The notes: generated by a model not told the origin, from the sequence alone. A stretch of 64,000 nucleotides of DNA from Limnanthes douglasii subsp. nivea (GCA_036936605.1 JAUPFV010000005.1:821001-885000), one strand, 5' to 3'. Positions 22,656 through 35,090 are shown, numbered from the stretch's first letter. A program made the numbers and translations.

Positions 22656-23965
22656 TCAGATAAAGAATAAGAATTAGTTTTGTCTATTTTTTTAAGAGAT
22701 TTGATAGTTAGCCTTTTGACATTCCTGCTTTTACTTGCAGATTTTAACTTACTGTGAACAAGGGAAGTGAAGCCATGATCAGAAGAACTGGGAGAAGCAA
22801 CAGTTGGGGAAGGATTATAGCTACCAATAATACTTTGCTTAGGAGAACTAGACACAAGAGCATCTGCAATCTGATCCCGATCTAATCCTTGGAGCGCGCT
22901 TATCAATTCTAGATCCTGCTTAGATGTATCTCCAACAGGACTTGTAATACCAGGATTGATAGGGCTTGTAGTACCAGTATTTCTAGGAACCTCAACAGGC
23001 TTATCCTTAGAAGTAATTATAGATTTAAGTCTCCTTTTGTAAACCTTAATAAAAGTTTCATTAGTACATTGAGGACTTGTACCCTTTTCTTTAACAGAAT
23101 CATAATGAAGATTATCTGTATTAGCCACTTCCTTTTTAGTATCATCTTTATGAATAACATCTTCTTTATTCAAAATCTTCTTGCATTTCTCAGAATCATA
23201 ACCTAAATGATGACAAGTTTGACAGTAACAAGGAGCATTCTTATAGCTAACACCGAGCCAGCAACCATCACGATCACCAAACCCTATCCACAATTTCCTT
23301 TTCAATAATCTGGATACATCAATCTCAACCAAAGCATAGCAAGAATTCGTTTTAGCCCGATTGATCTCCGGCACCACAACTTGATGAACCATTCCTAAAG
23401 AAGCAGCCAGCTCATGTATAATAGATCTATTGTACAGAAACTCAGGCAGCTTTTCAAACCTTACCCACAGCAAGGCAACATGACACTCATAATTTCTACT
23501 ATTTTGAGAACACTATTTGATGATCCGCATAACTTTGCCATCCAAATTCCAAAAAAAATTCAACCATAACCTATCGACATCCTCCAACAAGGTGAACTCT
23601 ATAAGAATTTTCCTTGAGTCGAGCGTGACATACGTAAACATTCCCTTGAACTTAAAAGAATCAAGAAACGCTTGAAAGGTTGCCCGCTTAGGGATGCCTT
23701 GACTGAATTTGGCAATGAGAGTAGATCTAGATTGAGCCAGAAGGGCGGCTTTAGCTTGCGTTGTGAATTGAATCATGTTATGGTCGTCAAAAGACGAAAC
23801 AAATTCCGGGCGAAACTCGGAACATTCTGTCCTGTTCTTCAAAACTTCAGGGAATAACGTTCTGTCATTAGTTCGAACCTCGTTAGAACTTTGAATCGGG
23901 GAATTTATATCCTTCTTACCACTCAAAGGAGGGAAATCGTTAATATTTAGAGAAATATTAGCCAT
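22652..23965 (-). pseudogene. LINE ORF1, nucleic-acid-binding protein (one in-frame stop)
   Basis: ORF1 proteins of plant L1 elements coat the element RNA. The start at 23965 (MANISLNINDFPPLSG) is preferred over the upstream in-frame start at 24172 because the DFPPL motif is the usual N-terminus and the upstream part is hydrophobic and unlike the family. A DUF4283-like core follows (FKGMFTYVTLDSRKILIEF), then a TAG at 23513-23515, then LWVRFEKLPEFLYN. A zinc knuckle reads CQTCHHLGYDSEKC, in which the usual His after Gly is Tyr. The Lys/Ser-rich tail ends in an ATGA overlap with ORF2. Confidence 0.85.
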
Positions 23966-24351
23966 CAAGCACCAATCTAGAAACCAAGAAACAAAGCAAC
24001 CTCTAAAAGAACAGAGGCCAAAAGCTAAGAAGATAAGAGTTTTCAAAAGAAAACCCACAGCAGCCTGCAAGCCCAGAGCCAATATCAGAGCCTGCAAGAC
24101 CTCAAAGAGATCAGCGAGCCAATACCAGAGCTCACAGCGAGGGAAGCCCTGCTCCCGAAAACCAGAAACCACGGGAACTAGAACAGTGCCGGAGATGAAA
24201 GAAGGAACCCAACGCAGGCAAAAATAAGAAGAAGAAATGATAAAGAAGAAGAAGATGATTTCTTAGAGATCAAGAAAGCACTCTCATTTCTTGGAGCTTC
24301 CGGTTTTCATCCGAAAAATCAAATACCAAATTCAGGTTCCATCTTTTAGTT

Positions 24352-24689
24352 AGTTTCTATTTTTTTGTTTCATTTTAATTAGTAACATACTTGATATGAT
24401 GATCCAATTATACAAGATTATTTATCATAAAACCTAAATAAATCATTTATATCAATTTTTAATAATTTACTTTATTTGTTATTTGTAGAGATTAAATTAA
24501 ATATTATCTTATAAATTATATTTCATTTTTGTTTCAGAAATTTTTTTATGTTTGGATTCTTTATATATATTTGTGTTCCTAAATATTTTTTGTGTGGATT
24601 CTTTATCGCAATAACAAAAAAAAACTCCATCTCACTAGAAAAAAAACAATCGATTTGCGATATGTCTTGTCAATTGTCGAAAGCAGTAT
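24352..24689. other. AT-rich flank of the LINE, no gene seen
   Basis: No feature could be supported between the right LINE target duplication and the first gypsy fragment. Confidence 0.5.
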
Positions 24690-24925
24690 GTGCCGTACCC
24701 ATGGTGTATTGGGCTGACCACTCCAAGTTTTTTATTTCTTCAATAGGTCGGTCAAAGGTGTTTTTCGTATGTATCCATAGTTAGTAGTACTTGATAAGAC
24801 ATATGAAAGATCTTCATTCTGGTACTTTTGTTATGACTCTCCCTTTCTGGATTGCGTGGATTTTGGTTTCTTCCATCATAAGTTTTTTGCTGCTGATTTT
24901 GTGGCATAGGAAAAAAAAAATTTAG
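24690..24925 (-). pseudogene. Gypsy RT/RNase H linker fragment in inverted orientation
   Basis: The minus strand gives a damaged form of the segment KLMMEETKIHAIQK ... ITKVPE, equal to the KLIMEEAKIHAIQE segment that follows RT in the nearby gypsy copies. It lies head to head with the RT fragment starting at 24949. The same head-to-head join is found, mirrored, at 46680-46830, so it belongs to the inverted duplication. Confidence 0.6.
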
Positions 24926-24948
24926 AAAATGAGAACTTTTCTTCGTTT

Positions 24949-26141
24949 ATGTATAGATCGTTCTCTTTTCGTGCTTGGAAAATGGTGCGCAAGTGTTCGA
25001 CATGTTCTTTCACCGTCTTGTTTCACTATATCATCAAAATATACAACAAGAAACTCGTCAAAGTATGGATGAAGTATAGCTTACTTTTGGTACACTTATT
25101 TTTTGTTTATATTAATGCACCTGCTACTTTTCGTACGTTAATTAACAAAATATTTCACTCGTACTTGGGCGAGCTTGTTATGGTTTATCTTGATAATATA
25201 ATGATATATAGTAAGATGATGGAAGAGTATGTCAAACAATTGCTAATCATTTTTTAAGTACTAAGGATCTATACTTAAAGAAAGATAAGTGCTCGTTTGA
25301 GGAAGTCTCGTAGGTCACAAAATCGGAAGTAGAAAACTTATAATGGAAGAAGCCAAGATCTGTGCCAAAGTACGAGAGTTGGGATATTTCCTAGGTTTTA
25401 TCAACTACTACCAACGGTTCATTCTAGGATTGATACTCACGGAAAACATCCCATTTTCCCGACCTATTGAAGAAATGAAGAACTTGAGATTGGTAAAACC
25501 AATGGATGAAACATTCAAGGAAATAAAACAAGTCGTGATCGAAGAGCCAGTCTTGAAACTTCTCAAACCAACACTACCATTTAAAGTGCACACCAAGGTT
25601 TGAGATTTTGCCATAAGAGGATTTTTGATGCAAGAAGACACCCCATCACATTTGAAATTCGTAAAATGAGTGATGCAAAATGTCCTTACAAAATTCAACT
25701 ATGAGTATAAACCGGGAAAAGGCAACATCTTATAGATACACTCACTCGCAAGGCAAAATTGGAAAATCTCGCGAAAACCAGAAACATGTTAATGGGTTCG
25801 TATAAAGGTAGGATTGAACAAGGATCCAAATGTGAAAAGTATGGCGACGTTCACCAAATCAAGAAGGACAAGACCGTTTTGGGTTGAAGATGATCTATTA
25901 TTCACTTCGAGGAGAAGGGTCTACTTGACTCAGTAGTACAATTTTAATAGAGACATCATCAAGGAATTTCATGACTTGCGGTGGGCAGGTCACCCCGACA
26001 CCCATCACACGTTATCACTACTTCACGAGAAGTTCTTTTAGCACAACTTCAGGATGACGTAGAGACATACCTGCGGAGGTGTCTTGTATGCCAACAAGAC
26101 AAGATTGAAAAAAACAACCCGGCGGTCTTTTGGAACCACAA
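24949..26141 (+). pseudogene. Ty3/gypsy RT - RNase H - integrase zinc-finger remnant (left arm)
   Basis: Broken frames give, in order: late RT (NAPATFRTLINKIFHSYLG, MVYLDNIMIYS, where the second catalytic Asp of YLDD is Asn); the RT-RNase H connection (LRYFLGFINYYQRF-like, split by a shift); RNase H (PFKVHTKVSDFAIRG-like, with a stop; YEYKPGKGN); and the zinc-binding start of integrase (HPDTHHTLS, LRRCLVCQQDK). The element's order is kept although no frame is intact. At 25722-25750 this copy is continuous exactly where the right-arm copy is split by a copia element. Confidence 0.85.
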
Positions 26142-26954
26142 AAAACAATCACAAGATACTTTTTACTATCTTAGGAAAATCGAACTCCATTTCAAATAAA
26201 ATACTTAACACACTAGTGATTAGATGAAGTTGTTTCTTTTATTTTGTGTAACCAGAGATGACCTAGAATTATAACTAACATTGAGTATCCATTATCATAA
26301 ACAGAGTATGTATTGTTTTTATTTCTCACAAATACCATTTGTCACAAGAAATTATACTTCACAAATAGACAAAATTAACCTTACATTAAAACTTAGTAAA
26401 TTCCTTTCAATTTTCTTATATGAAGTTATCGCAATCAAATGTTCATAACTGCTTATATGTAAAAGACTAGTCTAACTTTTTGTACCGTTCATAACTTTTC
26501 AAGTTATTACCCCGAGTATTTCTAAATTAACTAACAAAGAATTATCATGCGGAGTAACTAACCCTTTCAAATCATCATCATTGAAAATTAAAAATGGGTT
26601 TGAATATCTATCCACATACAATAACGATTCTACAACAAGATGCAACTCTAGAGATTTCATGTATCGCATTCCACGAATTACGAGAAGTTCCAGCTAAATA
26701 TCACACCAGCTAAGAAAATGTTGATTTATAAAATATATCGAGCTAAAATCGTTTACTCAAAGATAGTAGATGGACTATGTATTTAATCACCCATGTTAAA
26801 TTCATACAAAATTTACATTTTCTTATAACTCTTTAATTTATAAAGAGAGATAAATAAGTTATTTATTGGACCGTATCAAACCTTCTACTTACAACAACCT
26901 TAATATGTTTATAAATCAAAATTAATTTAATCTTAGACCCTTAAATAATTGACC
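26142..26954 (-). pseudogene. Segment interrupting the gypsy integrase, with gypsy protease-like sequence
   Basis: It splits the integrase between the zinc finger and the core; the right-arm copy near 40010-40030 is uninterrupted. On the minus strand, 26500-26700 reads FNDDDLKGLVTPHDNSLL, resembling the gypsy (Tat-like) protease lead-in. The segment recurs at 30540-31267 (same strand), and its part at 26180-26720 recurs inverted near 35030-35600. The word aaccac occurs on both sides of the insertion, but the right junction also duplicates integrase sequence, so the mechanism is unclear. Confidence 0.55.
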
Positions 26955-27410
26955 ATGCGTCTCAATGGAACCACTTCCGATCCCGGAGAGACCATGCATC
27001 TCAATGGAATTTATCATATGCTTGCCTAACTCTGATGACTTTAGAACGATTATCATGGTTGTAGACAGGTTTATAAAGTACGCAACCTTTTGCAGCTGCC
27101 TCACTAGGATGTACAGCCGACGAGGCAGCCAAATTGTTCTTCAGAAACAAGGAGAAATATTGAAGGATCCCGAAAACATTGTGATTGATTGAGATGTACA
27201 CTTCACGGGGTAATTTTAGACGGAGCTCTTCAAGCTAATGGGTATCAAACTAAACTTTTCAACTAGTTTCCACCCTCAATCTGATGGGCAGACAGAGCGA
27301 ATGAGTGAACTATTTGAGCTGTACATTCGACATTATGTAAGTGTCAAACAACGAGATTGATCACAGTTGCTCGATGTAGCTCAATTCTCCTATGCAGGTT
27401 ACAGTTAAGA
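26955..27410 (+). pseudogene. Ty3/gypsy integrase core remnant (left arm)
   Basis: The translation reads SMEFIICLPNSDDF and VVDRFIKYATF, then after a frame change TADEAAKLFF, followed by DPENIVID-DVHFTG and LNFSTSFHPQSDGQTERM. These are the three blocks of the integrase catalytic domain with D, D and E in the usual spacing. Frameshifts and stops (for example TGA in the VIDWD-like block near 27191) break it. A chromodomain-like tail was not recognised. Confidence 0.8.
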
Positions 27411-27657
27411 TATTTTTGTGTTGATTAGATTTTAGCAACAATGAAGAAAATAAATCTGATACGGCTTTAGAAGATAGACAGGTTACAAGAAATGTGAAAG
27501 AATGATCTGGTGAAAACAACACTAGTAATGATGTTGTGATACTTCAAGAGGCTGCATTGGAGTCCAAATAAGTTGTGCCGAAGGGATGCAAGCTATGACG
27601 GCCAGTGATTTTGTTAGTGTTCAAATTTTGTAACTTGTACACGGACATTGGTGTTGT
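27411..27657. other. Downstream of gypsy integrase, nothing assigned
   Basis: Possibly the decayed 3' end of the gypsy element; no motif was recognised. Confidence 0.4.
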
Positions 27658-28842
27658 AGAAGTATAACTCTCGTGGTAAAGCATGACTTTGAATCATTTT
27701 TATTGTAGTGTTTTTGGGTCTGGATTTTTAGTTTTTCTTTTACCCTTTATTATTAAATGCAATTAGTGGTACACTAGAAAGCAATATTATATTAAAGAAT
27801 TTAAAATAAATAAAATACTATGCACACTAATAAACCCAATTATTTTGTCCGATAAATAATCAAGATGATAATAGGTAGGCTCGGTGAGATTGCTAAATCC
27901 GTAATCCATTTCGTTTTTATTAAACTCGAAGAGTTTGGAATAATATATTAGTTTGGATAAAACTTATCTTTTCATTTCAAGTCTTTCGGGTTCGGAATAC
28001 TTATCGTACCCATTTATTATTTATTTATTTATAAAATATATTTTTAATAATTAATTATTTAATAAAATATATATAATATATAATAATAATAATATAACAA
28101 ATATAAATCTTTATATTTGGGACCAATTTATAACTCCAGTAACAAATTTTATAAAAAAAAATTATTATTTTTTATTTATATTTATTTTAATTTGTAATAA
28201 ATTATATTTGTTTTTAAAATATGTAAATTCATTTAAATATATATATCTTTTGTCTAAATTTATCCGACTTAAATATTTATATTTGTGAAATAAATTTATG
28301 ATTTTAATTAATTATAATAGTTATAAAAAAGATATCAACTGTTACCAAATTATAGAAATATTAATATTATGCTTGTAAGCATCTCCAATATACTCGGTAT
28401 ATGAGACTAGATAGTAGATTTGAAGACTATTAGTCATTCTTTTCTTTCCGACAGATAATCTATTAGACTAGTTATATTTACTCGCGTAATTTTTGGTAGG
28501 TATATTTACCGTGACAGGTGACATTGGGTAATAAAAAGCTACCTTAATTATAAAAAACTGTTGAATTATATGTTAATCTAAAATTTTAGATTATAAAAAT
28601 ATTAGGTATATTTAACAAATTTTTAGAGTAGCTGTTGGGGATGCTTGTATATTGGAGGATAATTTTCGTGTGTGAAACAAGATTTGTTAAATATAAGTAA
28701 AAAAAATGTTGCATTAATCAGGTGCAAAAACAAGGGTTACTTAAATAAACAGTTTATAATTTTTTTAGTTGTCACTTAAAAACAAATAATAATATGTTAT
28801 CAATAAAAAAAATACAATCCAAAATTTGACAGTAAATGATCA
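27658..28842 (+). repeat. 1.2-kb repeat X, copy 1
   Basis: Matches 31275-32470 in direct orientation and 38600-39690 in inverted orientation, beginning near ataactctc-tggtaaagca and ending near tttgacagtaaatgatcaat. It lies between an integrase and a new coding region, the position of an LTR, but no TG...CA ends, primer-binding site or target duplication were found. Confidence 0.8.
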
Positions 28843-28899
28843 ATATATATTTATTTTCATTAGTAAATAAATTTTCGTTTATTTATTAGTATTACCTTC

Positions 28900-29545
28900 A
28901 GTTTCAGTGGGCCTTAACAGCCCTACAGCCACACCCAACCCCAAACCACAAAGTGACCCAGTCTCTAGTCAGAGCTTTGACTTAACAGCATTTGAAAAAG
29001 TAGAAAAAAGTGAAATGGAACGCCGACGATTACAACAACAAATTGATGAACTGAAAAAGAAAGTCCAAGAAACGGAGAAGATCATTACATAAATGAAATC
29101 TGATGCAGAGATGGACATTGAGGTTGAACTATAAAACACACTTAAACTGCCTATGTTGAAGCTAATCATGGAACAACTAAACACCGAGCAAAAACTTATT
29201 CAAGGAGAAAGATATTAAATGATCAAGACCACCAATCACCAAATAAAATAAGAAAAACATAAAATATTGTTGTGGAAGACAAGGTTCCACCTCCACAACA
29301 AGAAAAAAAGTGAAGATGATTTGGAAAAACAAAATCATAATGTTGTTGTTACTGATGAAAATGACCATGTTGCTGATGTTGAATTTCATGTTGTTGCTAC
29401 TACATATGAGGATCTTATTGTTGTTGCAAACAAGAATGTTGGGGTGTAAAACCAAGTTGATATCACTATTAATAGTGATTCCCCTATTAATGTTGATATT
29501 GTTCGTTCTGAAGATATTGTTGCTGTAGAAAAGGAGAATTAATTA
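28900..29545 (+). pseudogene. Broken coiled-coil coding region of unknown identity
   Basis: Starting near 28907 the frame reads a Pro/Ser-rich leader, then FEKVEKSEMERRRLQQQIDE and further heptads, then a stop at 29090. Shifted frames continue with a Lys-rich stretch and an acidic Val/Asp-rich stretch (VVVTDENDHVADVEF). It is mirrored at 37946-38560. It precedes a gypsy RT fragment and could be a gag-like region or a captured gene; I do not recognise it. Confidence 0.45.
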
Positions 29546-29639
29546 TATTCCTACTGAAGTTGGAATGGAAAAGCCAGTTGATGCCACTATTATTAGTGAT
29601 GTTGTGTTTGAAACCATAGACAATCCCACTATTCCCGCT

Positions 29640-30500
29640 GCTGATTTTGTGGCACTGGAAAAAGTTTTTTTTTTAAATGAGCACTTTTCTTCCTTTATGT
29701 ATAGATCGTTCTCTTTTTGTGCTTGGAAAATGGCGTGCTTGTTCTTTCATCGTCTTGTTTCATTATATCATGCAAATATACACCAACAAACTCGTGAAAG
29801 TATCGGTGAAGTAGAGATTACTTTTTGTACACTTATTTTTGGTTTAATTAATGCACTTGCTATTTTGTGTATGCTAATGAACAAAATACTTCACCCATAC
29901 ATGGACGAGTTTGTTATGGATTATCTTGATGACATAGTGATCTATAATAGGATGATGGAAGAGTATCTCGAACAATTGCGAACCATTTTTTAAGTAATAG
30001 AGAATAAGGATCTATATGTAAAAAAATATAAGTGCGCCAAAAAGAAAGTCTCATAGGTCACAAAATCAGCAGTGGGAAACTTATAATGGAAGAAGCCAAG
30101 ATTCATGCAATCCAAGAAAGGACGACCCCAACCAAAGTACTGGAGTTGCGATATTTCCTATGTTTTATCAACTACTATCCTAGGATCGATACTCACGGAA
30201 AACAGTCCCTTTGACTGATCTATTGAAGAAATGAAGAGCTTGGGATCGGTAAGACCAATGTGATGAAGCATTAAGGAAGTAAAACAAATGGTGATCGAAG
30301 AGTCAGTTTTGAAACTTCTCGAACCAACAATACCATTTAAAATGAACACCAAGGATTCAGACTACCATTTCAAGTGCACACCAAGGTTTCAGACTTTACC
30401 GTAAGAGTATTTTTTATGCAAGAATGACACCCCATCACATTTGGAATTCGTAAAATGAGTGATGCAAAATTTCATGACTTGCGGTGGGCAGGTCACCCAA
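29640..30500 (+). pseudogene. Ty3/gypsy RT and RNase H remnant, second copy
   Basis: It contains YRSFSFCAWKMA, LIFGLINALAIL, MNKILHPYMDEFVMDYLDDI with the catalytic YLDD intact, and then KLIMEEAKIHAIQERTTPTK and LRYFLCFINYY. Later parts are scrambled, including a doubled TKVSDF block (near 30345-30400). It stops in the integrase zinc-finger region, where the 26142-type segment begins again. Confidence 0.8.
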
Positions 30501-30539
30501 CAAGACAAGATTGAAAAAAATAACTAGACGGTCTTTTCG

Positions 30540-31267
30540 AACCACAAAAAACAATCACAAGCTACTTTTTACTATCTTAGGAAAAATAGAACTCCATTTC
30601 AAATCAAATACTTAACAAACTAGTGATTAGATGAAGTTATTTCTTTTATTTTGTGTAACCAAAGATGACCTACAATTATAACTAACATTGATTATCCATT
30701 ATCATAAACAGAGTATGTATTGTGTTTATTTCTCACCTATACCATTTGTCACAAGAAATTGTACTTCACAAATCGACAAAGAAAACCTTACATTAAAACT
30801 TAGTAAATTCCTTTCAATTTTCTTATATGAAGTTATCACAATCAAATGTTCATAACTGCTTATATGTAAAAGACTAGTATAACTTTTTGTACCGTTCATA
30901 ACTTTTCAAGTTATTACCCCGAGTATTTCTAAATTAACTAACAAAGAATTATCATGCGGAGTAACTAACCCTTTCAAATCATCATCATTGAAAATTAAAA
31001 ATGGTTTTGAATATCTATCCACATACAATAACGATTCTACAACAAGATGCAACTCTAGAGATTTCATGTATCACATTCCACGAATTACGAGAAGTTCCAG
31101 CTAAATATCACACCTTTTAAGAAAATGTTGATTTATAAAATATATCGAGCTAAAATCGTTTACTCAAAGATAGTAGATGGACTATGTATTTAATCACCCA
31201 TGTTAAATTCATACAAAATTTACATTTTCTTATAACTCTTTAATTTATAAAGAGAGATAAATAAGTT
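30540..31267 (-). repeat. Second copy of the 26142-26863 segment
   Basis: Nearly the same text as 26142-26863, including the same left junction after the word aaccac. In this copy it runs straight into repeat X (31275), whereas in the first copy an integrase core lies between. Confidence 0.8.
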
Positions 31268-31274
31268 TTTTTAG

Positions 31275-32470
31275 GTATAAGTATAACTCTCATGGTAAAG
31301 CATGACTTTATATCATTTTTGATGTAGTGTTTTTAGGTCTGGATTTTTAATTTTTCTTTTACCCTTTATTATTAAATGCAATTAGTGGTACACTAGAAAG
31401 CAATATTATATTAAAAAATTTAAAATAAATAATATACTATGCACACTAATAAACCCAATTATTTTGTCCGATAAAAAATCAAGATGATAATAGGTAGGCT
31501 CGGTGAGATTGCTAAATCCGTAATCCATTTCGTTTTTATAAAACTCGAAGAGTTTGAAATAATATATTAGTTTGGATAAAATATATCTTTTCATTTCAAG
31601 TCTTTCTGATTCGGAATATTTATCGTACCCATTTATTATTTATTTATTTATAAAATATATTTTTAATAACTAATTATTTAATAAAATATATATAATAATA
31701 ATAATAGTATAACAAATATAAATCTTTAAATTTGGGACCAATTTATAACTCCAGTAACAAATTTTATAAAAAAAATTATTATTATTTATTTATATTTATT
31801 TTAATTTGTAATAAATTATATTTGTTTTTAAAATATGTAAATTCATTTAAATATATAACTTTTGTCTAAATTTATCCGACTTAAATATTTATATTTGTGA
31901 AATAAATTTATGATTTTAATTAATTATAATAGTTATAAAAAAGATATCAACGGTTACCAAATTATAGCAATATTAATATTATGCTTGTAAGCTTCTCCAA
32001 TATAGTAGGTATATGAGACTAGATAGCAGATTTGAAGACTGTTAGTCATTCTTTTCTTTCCAACAGATAATCTATTAGACCAGTTATATTTCCTCGCGTA
32101 ATTTTAGGTTGGTATATTTACCGTGACAATGGGTAATAAAAAGCTACCTTAATTATAAAAAAATTGTTGAATTATATGCTAATCTAAAATTTTAGATTAT
32201 GAAAATATTAGGTATATTTACCAAATTTTTAGAGTAGCTGTTGGGGATGCTTGTATATTGGAGGATAATTTATGTGTCTGTAACAAGATATTTTAAACAA
32301 TGAAAATTCTTGAAATATAAGTAACAAAGAATGTTGCATTAATCAGGTGCAAAAACACCGGTTACTTAAATAAACAGTTTATAACTTTTTTAGTTGTCAC
32401 TTAAAAATAAATAATAATACGTTATCAATAAAAAAATCCAATCCAAAATTTGACAGTAAATGATCAATAG
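31275..32470 (+). repeat. 1.2-kb repeat X, copy 2
   Basis: Direct copy of 27658-28842. It ends abruptly at gatcaatagatttatt, where gypsy gag sequence begins. Confidence 0.8.
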
Positions 32471-32479
32471 ATTTATTAG

Positions 32480-33402
32480 GAAAAGCATAAATGTTTATTA
32501 AAATTCGTAATACGATACTTGGTTTCAACTCTAATGACACTCTTATGTGCCAGACTTTCTCTATGATCATTAGATGAAATAATTTGGAATGGTTTAATAA
32601 TTTTGTTCATGGATCAATATCTATATTTGAACAACTTTAGAATGCATTTAGAACGGTTTTAATGGCAATAAATCTATTTAAAATGATGGTAATTATATCA
32701 TAACCTTTTTGCATAAGATGACTAAATTTTGAGAAAGTTTCTTTGTGTTCAGATAATGAATGGTTTGGAGGGATGTCAAGAAAGAATTATGTTGGCTACG
32801 TTTAAGAGAGATCTTCCTTTAGATAACCAGTTGTGTTAAAAATTGATAAATTTTCCAGTTGATAATATAGTAGATTTATTAAGAAAAGCTTAAATGTTTA
32901 TTAAAATTGAAGAAACAAAAGGAGGTGGAATTAGGCAAAGTAACGTTCAAGAACGAAGAATGGAAATATCTCATAGAAGAAATATAGATGATTTAAAAAA
33001 TGACGAGGTTGAGAAAATGCAACCTAAATGTCTTGGATTTTAATATTATGTTAATGCAAATAGGAGCTTCACACCACACACTGAAGCAATTGCAAGAATT
33101 AACGATAAAATAAGAGATAAAGTAAGCTATAATCCTCTTAGAATGATGTTTACTCTGCATAATGAAATATCACCAATATTTGTTTTGTTTATCATAATTA
33201 ACATGGTCATATAGTAATTATTTTCATTGAAAATATAAAATTGAAAGATTTATTTACAGTGGAGAGTTAATTGAGTTCATAAAAAACGTTTTAAAGGATA
33301 TCTGAAAATATTGTCATTGCATGTGAGTATCTATCCAAGAGTGCTTTTAATTTTCAATAATGATGATTTGAAAGGAGTAGTTACTGTGCATGAACTATTT
33401 TT
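32480..33402 (+). pseudogene. Ty3/gypsy gag-protease remnant, copy of 1319-2230
   Basis: It repeats the arrangement at the left end of the window: the gag block, then TPHTEAIARINDKIRDKV, the damaged DHGH-type motif near 33185-33230, then FNNDDLKGVVTVHE of the protease lead-in. It is broken by stops. Here only one copy of the 400-bp gag block is present, so the tandem duplication at 918-1725 is private to the other copy. Confidence 0.7.
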
Positions 33403-33732
33403 GTATAGAGCTTACAGCTCCCTTCAGTGTATAAACACTAATTTATAGCAATATTTGTAATACAAATCACATAATCTTTTTTATTATATTATATGTTACT
33501 TAAATATATCTGAATAAAAACAAAATAATGAATCTATTAAATATATTTTTTCTGTCTATTGAAATATCAATGTAAATGGATCTTATTACAATAAAGAGAG
33601 GCATTTTATGTGAGTGTATATGATAAAACAATAAGGAGAGGCATTTGATGTGTTTAGAAAATTCAAAAGACTTGTTGAAATGGATCTTATTACAAGGTAA
33701 TAATATTGCGTACTGCTTGAGGTGGTGAGTTC
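33403..33732. other. Insertion in the gypsy/copia chimera, unassigned
   Basis: This 330-bp AT-rich stretch is absent at the corresponding joint near 2225. The phrase aaaggagaggcatttgatgtg-like occurs twice (33595 and 33635). Ends and target duplication were not recognised. Confidence 0.4.
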
Positions 33733-34056
33733 TTGTCTAAGAAATTTTCATATTATTGCGAAGACAAAGGTTTCCAACGTCATCTCACTGCACCATACAT
33801 GCCACAACTGAATGGGGTTGTGGAAAACATAAATCACACTGTAATGAATACTGAAATGATTCTACTTAAAAGCATGTTAGTTCCGGCAATCTTTTGGGGT
33901 GACGGTGTACGACATACAGTGTATCTCTTAAATTGTTTGCCAAAAAAGATTTCAGGAAATCATTCCCCCCATAAGTTAGCGAAGTTAATATTGGATAGTT
34001 ATTTTCCATTTCCTATATACGAAACCCTTTCGATTGTAATTATGTACGTGAAGTGA
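33733..34056 (+). pseudogene. Ty1/copia integrase fragment, second copy
   Basis: An open frame of 107 codons: RHLTAPYMPQLNGVVENINH, LLKSMLVPAIFWGDGVRHTV, YLLNCLPKKISGNHSPHKL. This is the copia integrase end; the catalytic-Glu motif reads VEN where VER is expected, which still keeps the Glu. It is better preserved than its partner at 2235-2520, which has a stop in the FWG motif. Confidence 0.85.
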
Positions 34057-34299
34057 TATTTGTATTTAAACAGAAACTTAGTTTCTTAGTCTCTCATTTT
34101 GTTTTCTTTCTTTTTGTGAAAATTCAAACACATTTTTATTTTAGTATCGAAACCAAATTTGGTATCAACTGAATTATGACGACATTTAAAAAACTAAAGT
34201 TATCTTTGTATACATTTGGAGGGTAGAATTTTTATAAATTTAAATAAATATAGAATCGATCGATCTGACGAGACTAAGGATCTAAAATTCGTTTTGGAA

Positions 34300-35090
34300 T
34301 TTTTTTTGTGATACAATATTTGCAATCAACTTTGATGATACTCTTATTTTCCTTGCTTTCCCTAAGACATTTAAAGAATATGCTTTGGTCAGGTTTAAAA
34401 ATTTTATTCGTGGATCAATATCTATCTTTGAAGAACTTTGTACTGCACTTAGAAGTGGTTACTTTGGAACAAATAAAATAAAAATTATGGTTATTATTTA
34501 CATCATGAATCTGATCCATAAGAGGACTAAAACTTTGAGAAATTTTGTTAAAAAATAATGGTGATTATCGTAAATTGTTGCAGTTCATGAAGGAAGAAGA
34601 AGTAGAATTATGCAAAATAAGGCTAAAGAACAAAGAATTGCATGAACCTGTAGAACAAGGGAAAATGAGTTGAGAAATGACGAAGTTTTGAAGATTAAAC
34701 CTAACCGGTTTAGATTTTGATAATATGCTAATGCAAAGAGGAGGTTCAAACCACACAGCGAAACAATTGCAAAAATTTACGATAAAAAAGGATAAAGTGA
34801 GTTATAAGCCTCTTAGAATAATATTTTCTCTTTATAATGAAAGATCAAATATGTTTTGTTGTGCTTATCATAATGATCATGGTCATATAACAAGATATTA
34901 TTTTTAATTAAGAGATGAAATTTAGAAATTAATTGATTGTGGGAAGTTAACGGAGTTCGTAAAAATAATGGTTAGAATAAAATTATAAAGGTAATAATTA
35001 AAAAAAATAACCAAGCTAATAAACTATTACTCCACGGATATCTAGATGGTATAGTTTAGCTGGAACTTCTCATAATTCGTGAAAAGTAAT
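34300..35090 (+). pseudogene. Ty3/gypsy gag remnant, copy of 2640-3540
   Basis: The translation shows AFPKTFKEYALVRFKNFI-like, FEELCTALRSGYFG, and then the zinc-finger-like NERSNMFCCAYHNDHGHITR, where the final Cys of the usual pattern is Tyr. The order equals that of the copy at 2640-3540. Frameshifts separate the blocks. Confidence 0.7.

Larger units (their letters stand above)
17709..24333 (-). mobile_element. Full-length L1-type LINE with 18-bp target duplication
   Basis: A 6.6-kb non-LTR retrotransposon on the minus strand with ORF1, ORF2 and both untranslated ends. The repeat aggttccatcttttagtt occurs at 17691-17708 and 24334-24351, and a short T-run at 17707-17714 (the A-tail on the other strand) marks the 3' end. 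There are seven in-frame stops but no frameshift in about 5.4 kb of coding sequence, so decay has been by substitution only. The 3' untranslated region (17709-18560) is unusually long, with a tandem repeat. Confidence 0.9.

Noticed and set aside
24949..30500. Endogenous pararetrovirus
   Set aside because: The RT is followed by RNase H and an integrase with zinc finger and D,D,E blocks, as in Ty3/gypsy elements. No movement or coat protein motif was seen.
27658..32470. Repeat X as a pair of LTRs bounding an element
   Set aside because: The two direct copies fit in position, but there are no TG...CA ends, no primer site and no target duplication, and the left edges differ.
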